NCBI RefSeq assembly: GCF_020905415.1
Contig: NZ_JAJJMP010000001.1
Location: 2,367,501-2,431,500, forward strand
Length of the DNA stretch: 64,000 bases
Direction of reading: 5' to 3'
Source of the DNA: Myroides oncorhynchi
Lineage (GTDB): Bacteria > Bacteroidota > Bacteroidia > Flavobacteriales > Flavobacteriaceae
Shown here: positions 63,798 through 64,000 of the stretch, piece after piece
Layout of the letters: each line of letters begins with the position of its first letter
Position numbering within the stretch: position 1 is the stretch's first letter
Made by a program: the position numbers and the translations under genes
The notes under the pieces: generated by a model
Told to the model about the DNA's origin: nothing
The model's input: the letters and a program-made list of their open reading frames with translations, nothing else
The model's database searches: none

Positions 63798-64000
63798 ATG
63801 AGTCAACATTTTCCTATTCGGATGGTAATATCAGATAATATTATTCCCTCTTTATTTTCTACTACTACACATAGAGAGAAAGGAATACTGCTGTCTTATT
63901 GTATGGAGGGAAGTAATGAGCTCAAAGTAGACAACCGAACAGAAACATTCACAGTAGGTTCTCTATTGACAGTATTTCCACAGCGTTTGTTCTCTATTCC
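63798..64000 (+). CDS. Probable AraC-family regulator, partial (N-terminal cupin-like domain)
   Basis: Starts at the ATG 63798 and runs open to the window end, 67 complete codons. The visible part (MSQHFPIRMVISDNIIPSLF, then GILLSYCMEGSNELKVDNRT and FTVGSLLTVFPQRLFSI) has the strand rhythm of the N-terminal cupin-like sensor of AraC regulators. The DNA-binding half lies outside the window, so this is a guess from pattern. Another cupin protein is possible. Confidence 0.5.
   Translation, partial: MSQHFPIRMVISDNIIPSLFSTTTHREKGILLSYCMEGSNELKVDNRTETFTVGSLLTVFPQRLFSI

Noticed and set aside
1..64000. tRNA, rRNA, tmRNA, RNase P RNA or CRISPR array
   Set aside because: I scanned for cloverleaf signatures, rRNA and RNase P conserved blocks and regular spaced repeats and found none; a covariance search would settle weak cases.

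Overview
The window is from a low-GC member of the Flavobacteriaceae (Bacteroidota), probably Myroides or a close relative. This rests on the products: LES-type lipoproteins, an aconitase A/B pair, an extended-form GAPDH, a PPIase lipoprotein next to a SurA-like PPIase, and TonB receptors with a carboxypeptidase-like N-terminal domain. It also rests on repeated TAnnTTTG promoter -7 elements in place of TATAAT. The genus is inferred from the look of the proteins, not from a search. I see no rRNA, tRNA, intact insertion sequence, prophage or CRISPR array. Most of the window is ordinary chromosomal backbone in short transcription units, usually separated by clear hairpin terminators.

Layout. 1-2.2 kb: two tandem endonuclease I-type lipoproteins. 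2.2-5.0 kb: an RsmB-type rRNA methyltransferase and an ECF sigma / membrane protein / periplasmic protein cassette. 5-9 kb: a HAD phosphatase, a TPR membrane protein, the first copy of an intergenic structured element, and a tetR-fabF pair carrying two matching operators. 9-13.5 kb: prfC and two periplasmic PPIases. 13.7-19.8 kb: acnB, an OsmC-family gene and acnA. 19.9-27.5 kb: a uracil/xanthine-type permease, a TlpA-like thioredoxin, GAPDH, a DegP-like protease and the dapF-GNAT-mltG operon. 28-34 kb: a three-gene RND efflux operon. 34-41.4 kb: a comM/yifB gene with two frameshifts and an 11-G tract, a membrane protein, a zinc metallopeptidase and a divergent siderophore-receptor/AraC pair. 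41.5-54.6 kb: yebC, gcvT, a copper P-type ATPase, a sulfurtransferase, an RluA synthase, panB, an SH3 protein and L-serine dehydratase, with several uncharacterised genes. 54.6-58.3 kb: the second copy of the element, dnaK behind a sigma-54-like promoter, and a toxin-antitoxin pair lying between two near-identical terminators. 58.3-64 kb: acetyltransferases, two unknown genes, a Crp/Fnr regulator with an FNR-type box in front of an SDR gene, pyridoxal kinase, and the start of a probable AraC gene.

The most unusual signal is the pair of roughly 330-bp intergenic elements (6549-6880 and 54999-55330). They share about 80% identity over their last 195 bases by hand alignment. Each contains a 19-bp hairpin in which one base pair has changed on both arms (G-C in one copy, C-G in the other), a second hairpin kept by a G-U change, and an invariant 14-bp palindrome. 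Each also has a TAnnTTTG element about 35 bases before the first conserved block. This fits a structured non-coding RNA family or a small non-autonomous repeat. Other points of interest are the toxin-antitoxin module whose toxin C-terminus is encoded by a duplicated dnaK terminator, and the poly-G tract in comM.
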